Origin: an uncultured Acidobacteriia bacterium | GTDB taxonomy: Bacteria > Acidobacteriota > Terriglobia > Bryobacterales > Bryobacteraceae | Direction of reading: 5' to 3' | DNA length: 64,000 nt | Assembly (NCBI GenBank): GCA_903929755.1 | Contig: CAIYVZ010000041.1 | Location: 16,738-80,737, forward strand | Shown: positions 62,411-64,000 of the stretch, in pieces | How positions within the stretch are numbered: the first letter of the stretch is position 1 | Layout of the letters: each line of letters opens with the position of its first letter | The notes under the pieces: generated by a model | What the model saw: only the letters and a program-made list of their open reading frames with translations | Database searches by the model: none | What the model was told of the DNA's origin: nothing | Made by a program: the position numbers and the translations under genes

Positions 62411-63928
62411 ATGCATCACGGTCGGGTGTTGGCGGCACTGGCCTCACTTTGGTTGGCCAGTCTCTCGATCAACTGCGTGCCGAAGAAATCGGCGCGCCTG
62501 TCTGCCATCTCGCGGGGGGCTCACGACACCGCGTCGCCAGGTGACACTCGCCGGGAGAACGACACCTCTGCTTCGAGCGAAAACTCCCGAGCAACCAGGC
62601 ATGTCGAGACCGACGACGAAAAGGACGAAAGGCAAGAGGAAACCGAAATCGGGGGGCCGCACCTCCAACTGGACGCAAGTTCAGCCCAAGCATTAAGCAC
62701 ACTCCCGGTCGTCACATCCCTCGGCGACTGGCGACCTTTGGGGCCCTTCGACTATTCGGGCAAGGCATTCGACGTGGCAGTCAGCCCTGTCGATCCCAAT
62801 ACCGTCTATGGGGCGTTCGGCAAGGGTGGAGGCCTGTGGAAAACCGCCAATGGGGGAAAGACCTGGCTCCAACTCAACGACCGGAGCGACCTTGCAGCAA
62901 CGTCCTGCGTTACAGTTCATCCTCGACTGCCCGACGTCCTCGTCGCCTGCGTTGGGTCGCAATATGAGGTCCCAACGCCCCGTCGCGGTCTCCTTTACTC
63001 TTCTAATGGAGGCCGGCATTGGGACTACATTGGTCCCGTCGATAGCCTGAGCTCCAGCTTTTATCGCGCTATATTCGATCCAAGGAACGCCGACACGATT
63101 TATGCGGCAAGTGAGAAAGGCGTTTACCTCACACAGGACCGTGGCATGCACTGGACTCTGATCCTGCAATTCCCGGGGAGCAACCCTGATGGTTACGACC
63201 AAATGCCCGATCTGGTGATGAAGCCGGACGACCCCGCAACCTTGATCGCCACGCAGAAGAATCTTGGCGTTGTTCGTTCGTCGGACGGCGGAATAACGTG
63301 GCAAAAAGTGGATCAGGCAATGGATCAGTCATCAGCGCCAAGCGTGCTCGCCTGGGCTCCTTCCGATCCCACAATCGTTTACTGTGAGCACAGTACCTCA
63401 GATGGTCTTCATGAATTCACGTACGCGTCGAGTGACGCTGGCCTTACCTGGAAGCAGGCGGGATACCTTCAGATTCGCGGATTGCGATATGACATGGCGC
63501 TGGCTATCGACCCTACCGACGCGTCGCGCGCTGTAATTGCGAACGCCGACTCGGGAATCTCCCCGGATGGGCTGCGTAGTTACCATTCCCCGCGCATCGC
63601 CGCACATCCGGATCACCTTCGGGTCGTATTTGCGCCTTCGGACCCTTCTATCGTTTATAGCGCCAACGACGGAGGCATCTGGCGATCCAGCGACAAGGGT
63701 GAAACCTGGTTTCGGTTCGATAATGGCGTTAACACGAACCTCTCGTTTGGCTTCGACGTCAACACGGCATCCGGCAAAAGCTACCTCAGTTCCGGGGACT
63801 ACATTTTTGACTTTAACGACGCTGCCAGGAGTGCATCGTTTTCACATATTGGGAGCGAGTGGTCAAAGTTTTTCCTCGACCCCAACGATCCGCGCTCAAT
63901 CTGGGTAACAGTTCAGCCCCCTACTTGA
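62411..63928 (+). CDS. BNR/Asp-box repeat protein, truncated in a blade
   Basis: A 505-residue exported protein related to the 56.8-kb lipoprotein. The ATG at 62411 gives MHHGRVLAALASLWLASLSINC, a signal or lipoprotein-like leader. An ATG at 62351 would add 20 residues and is less likely. Repeats include GLWKTANGGKTWLQL, LLYSSNGGRHWDYI, GVYLTQDRGMHWTLIL, GVVRSSDGGITWQKV and GIWRSSDKGETWFRF. It stops after FLDPNDPRSIWVTVQPPT, the beginning of another blade, so the propeller looks incomplete. Base use is closer to even than in the G-rich neighbours. The 333 bp before it hold the 5' flank of the group II intron and no other gene. Confidence 0.7.
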   Translation: MHHGRVLAALASLWLASLSINCVPKKSARLSAISRGAHDTASPGDTRRENDTSASSENSRATRHVETDDEKDERQEETEIGGPHLQLDASSAQALSTLPVVTSLGDWRPLGPFDYSGKAFDVAVSPVDPNTVYGAFGKGGGLWKTANGGKTWLQLNDRSDLAATSCVTVHPRLPDVLVACVGSQYEVPTPRRGLLYSSNGGRHWDYIGPVDSLSSSFYRAIFDPRNADTIYAASEKGVYLTQDRGMHWTLILQFPGSNPDGYDQMPDLVMKPDDPATLIATQKNLGVVRSSDGGITWQKVDQAMDQSSAPSVLAWAPSDPTIVYCEHSTSDGLHEFTYASSDAGLTWKQAGYLQIRGLRYDMALAIDPTDASRAVIANADSGISPDGLRSYHSPRIAAHPDHLRVVFAPSDPSIVYSANDGGIWRSSDKGETWFRFDNGVNTNLSFGFDVNTASGKSYLSSGDYIFDFNDAARSASFSHIGSEWSKFFLDPNDPRSIWVTVQPPT

Positions 63929-64000
63929 AGGTTTCCGGCACGTCGAAAGGGTACTCGAAGAAATCTTTAAGAATCTTCACTTTAGACCTGGCGCTTTGGA

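Overview
The window is chromosomal DNA of a GC-rich Gram-negative bacterium, most likely an acidobacterium of the Bryobacteraceae/Solibacter group. Support comes from a 1489-residue lipoprotein at 56773-61242 that ends in the Solibacter-type C-terminal domain (TIGR03437 family), an ECF sigma factor of the acidobacterial type beside a PknB-like kinase, hopanoid HpnH, an outer-membrane TolC pair, many secreted beta-propellers, and many short genes joined by ATGA or GTGA overlaps. No rRNA, tRNA, CRISPR array or intact transposase was found.

Layout. 1-2 kb: iscR-iscS under a promoter flanked by two IscR-like operators, then pyrE. 2-7 kb: two overlapping paralogous TolC genes and a methyltransferase. 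7-9 kb: a subclass B3 metallo-beta-lactamase coupled to a YVTN propeller, then gene debris. 9-16 kb: a membrane protein, a Gfo/Idh oxidoreductase and a four-gene operon (MDR dehydrogenase, SDR, PI-PLC/GDPD-like, secreted glycosidase-like). 15.6-17.5 kb: a GNAT gene and serS. 17.5-21 kb: hpnH, a small partner and modBC. 21-27 kb: a DUF2235 hydrolase with a lectin-like tail, DUF3079, an HDAC-like and an AlkZ-like pair, and a prolyl oligopeptidase. 27-28 kb: vapBC and DUF1643. 28-34 kb: a trans-4-hydroxyproline catabolic cluster. Its epimerase and LysR regulator diverge from a three-subunit D-hydroxyproline dehydrogenase and a DapA-type deaminase. 34-38 kb: a MocR regulator, pdxS, pdxT and a tyrosine phosphatase. 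38-43 kb: a frameshifted cyclophilin, a secreted RidA-like protein, kdgK, an MPN-like membrane protein, and GAF and YCF48 proteins. 43-49 kb: kinase, ECF sigma factor, MetE-like protein and argD. 49-50 kb: a decayed gene carrying a 63-bp tandem repeat. 50-54 kb: a cupredoxin-like protein, a Tat multicopper oxidase and a PIN toxin-antitoxin pair. 54-64 kb: hppA and two BNR/Asp-box proteins, between which lies a group II intron relic lacking its reverse transcriptase.

Together the genes point to an aerobic soil heterotroph that uses sugar acids and hydroxyproline (a collagen or plant-wall amino acid), makes hopanoids and PLP, and exports many proteins. Two large-scale signals stand out. The first is a strand-composition switch near 39.5-42.5 kb, where the given strand changes from C-rich to G-rich regardless of gene orientation. 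The second is the ORF-less group II intron at about 61.3-62.1 kb.
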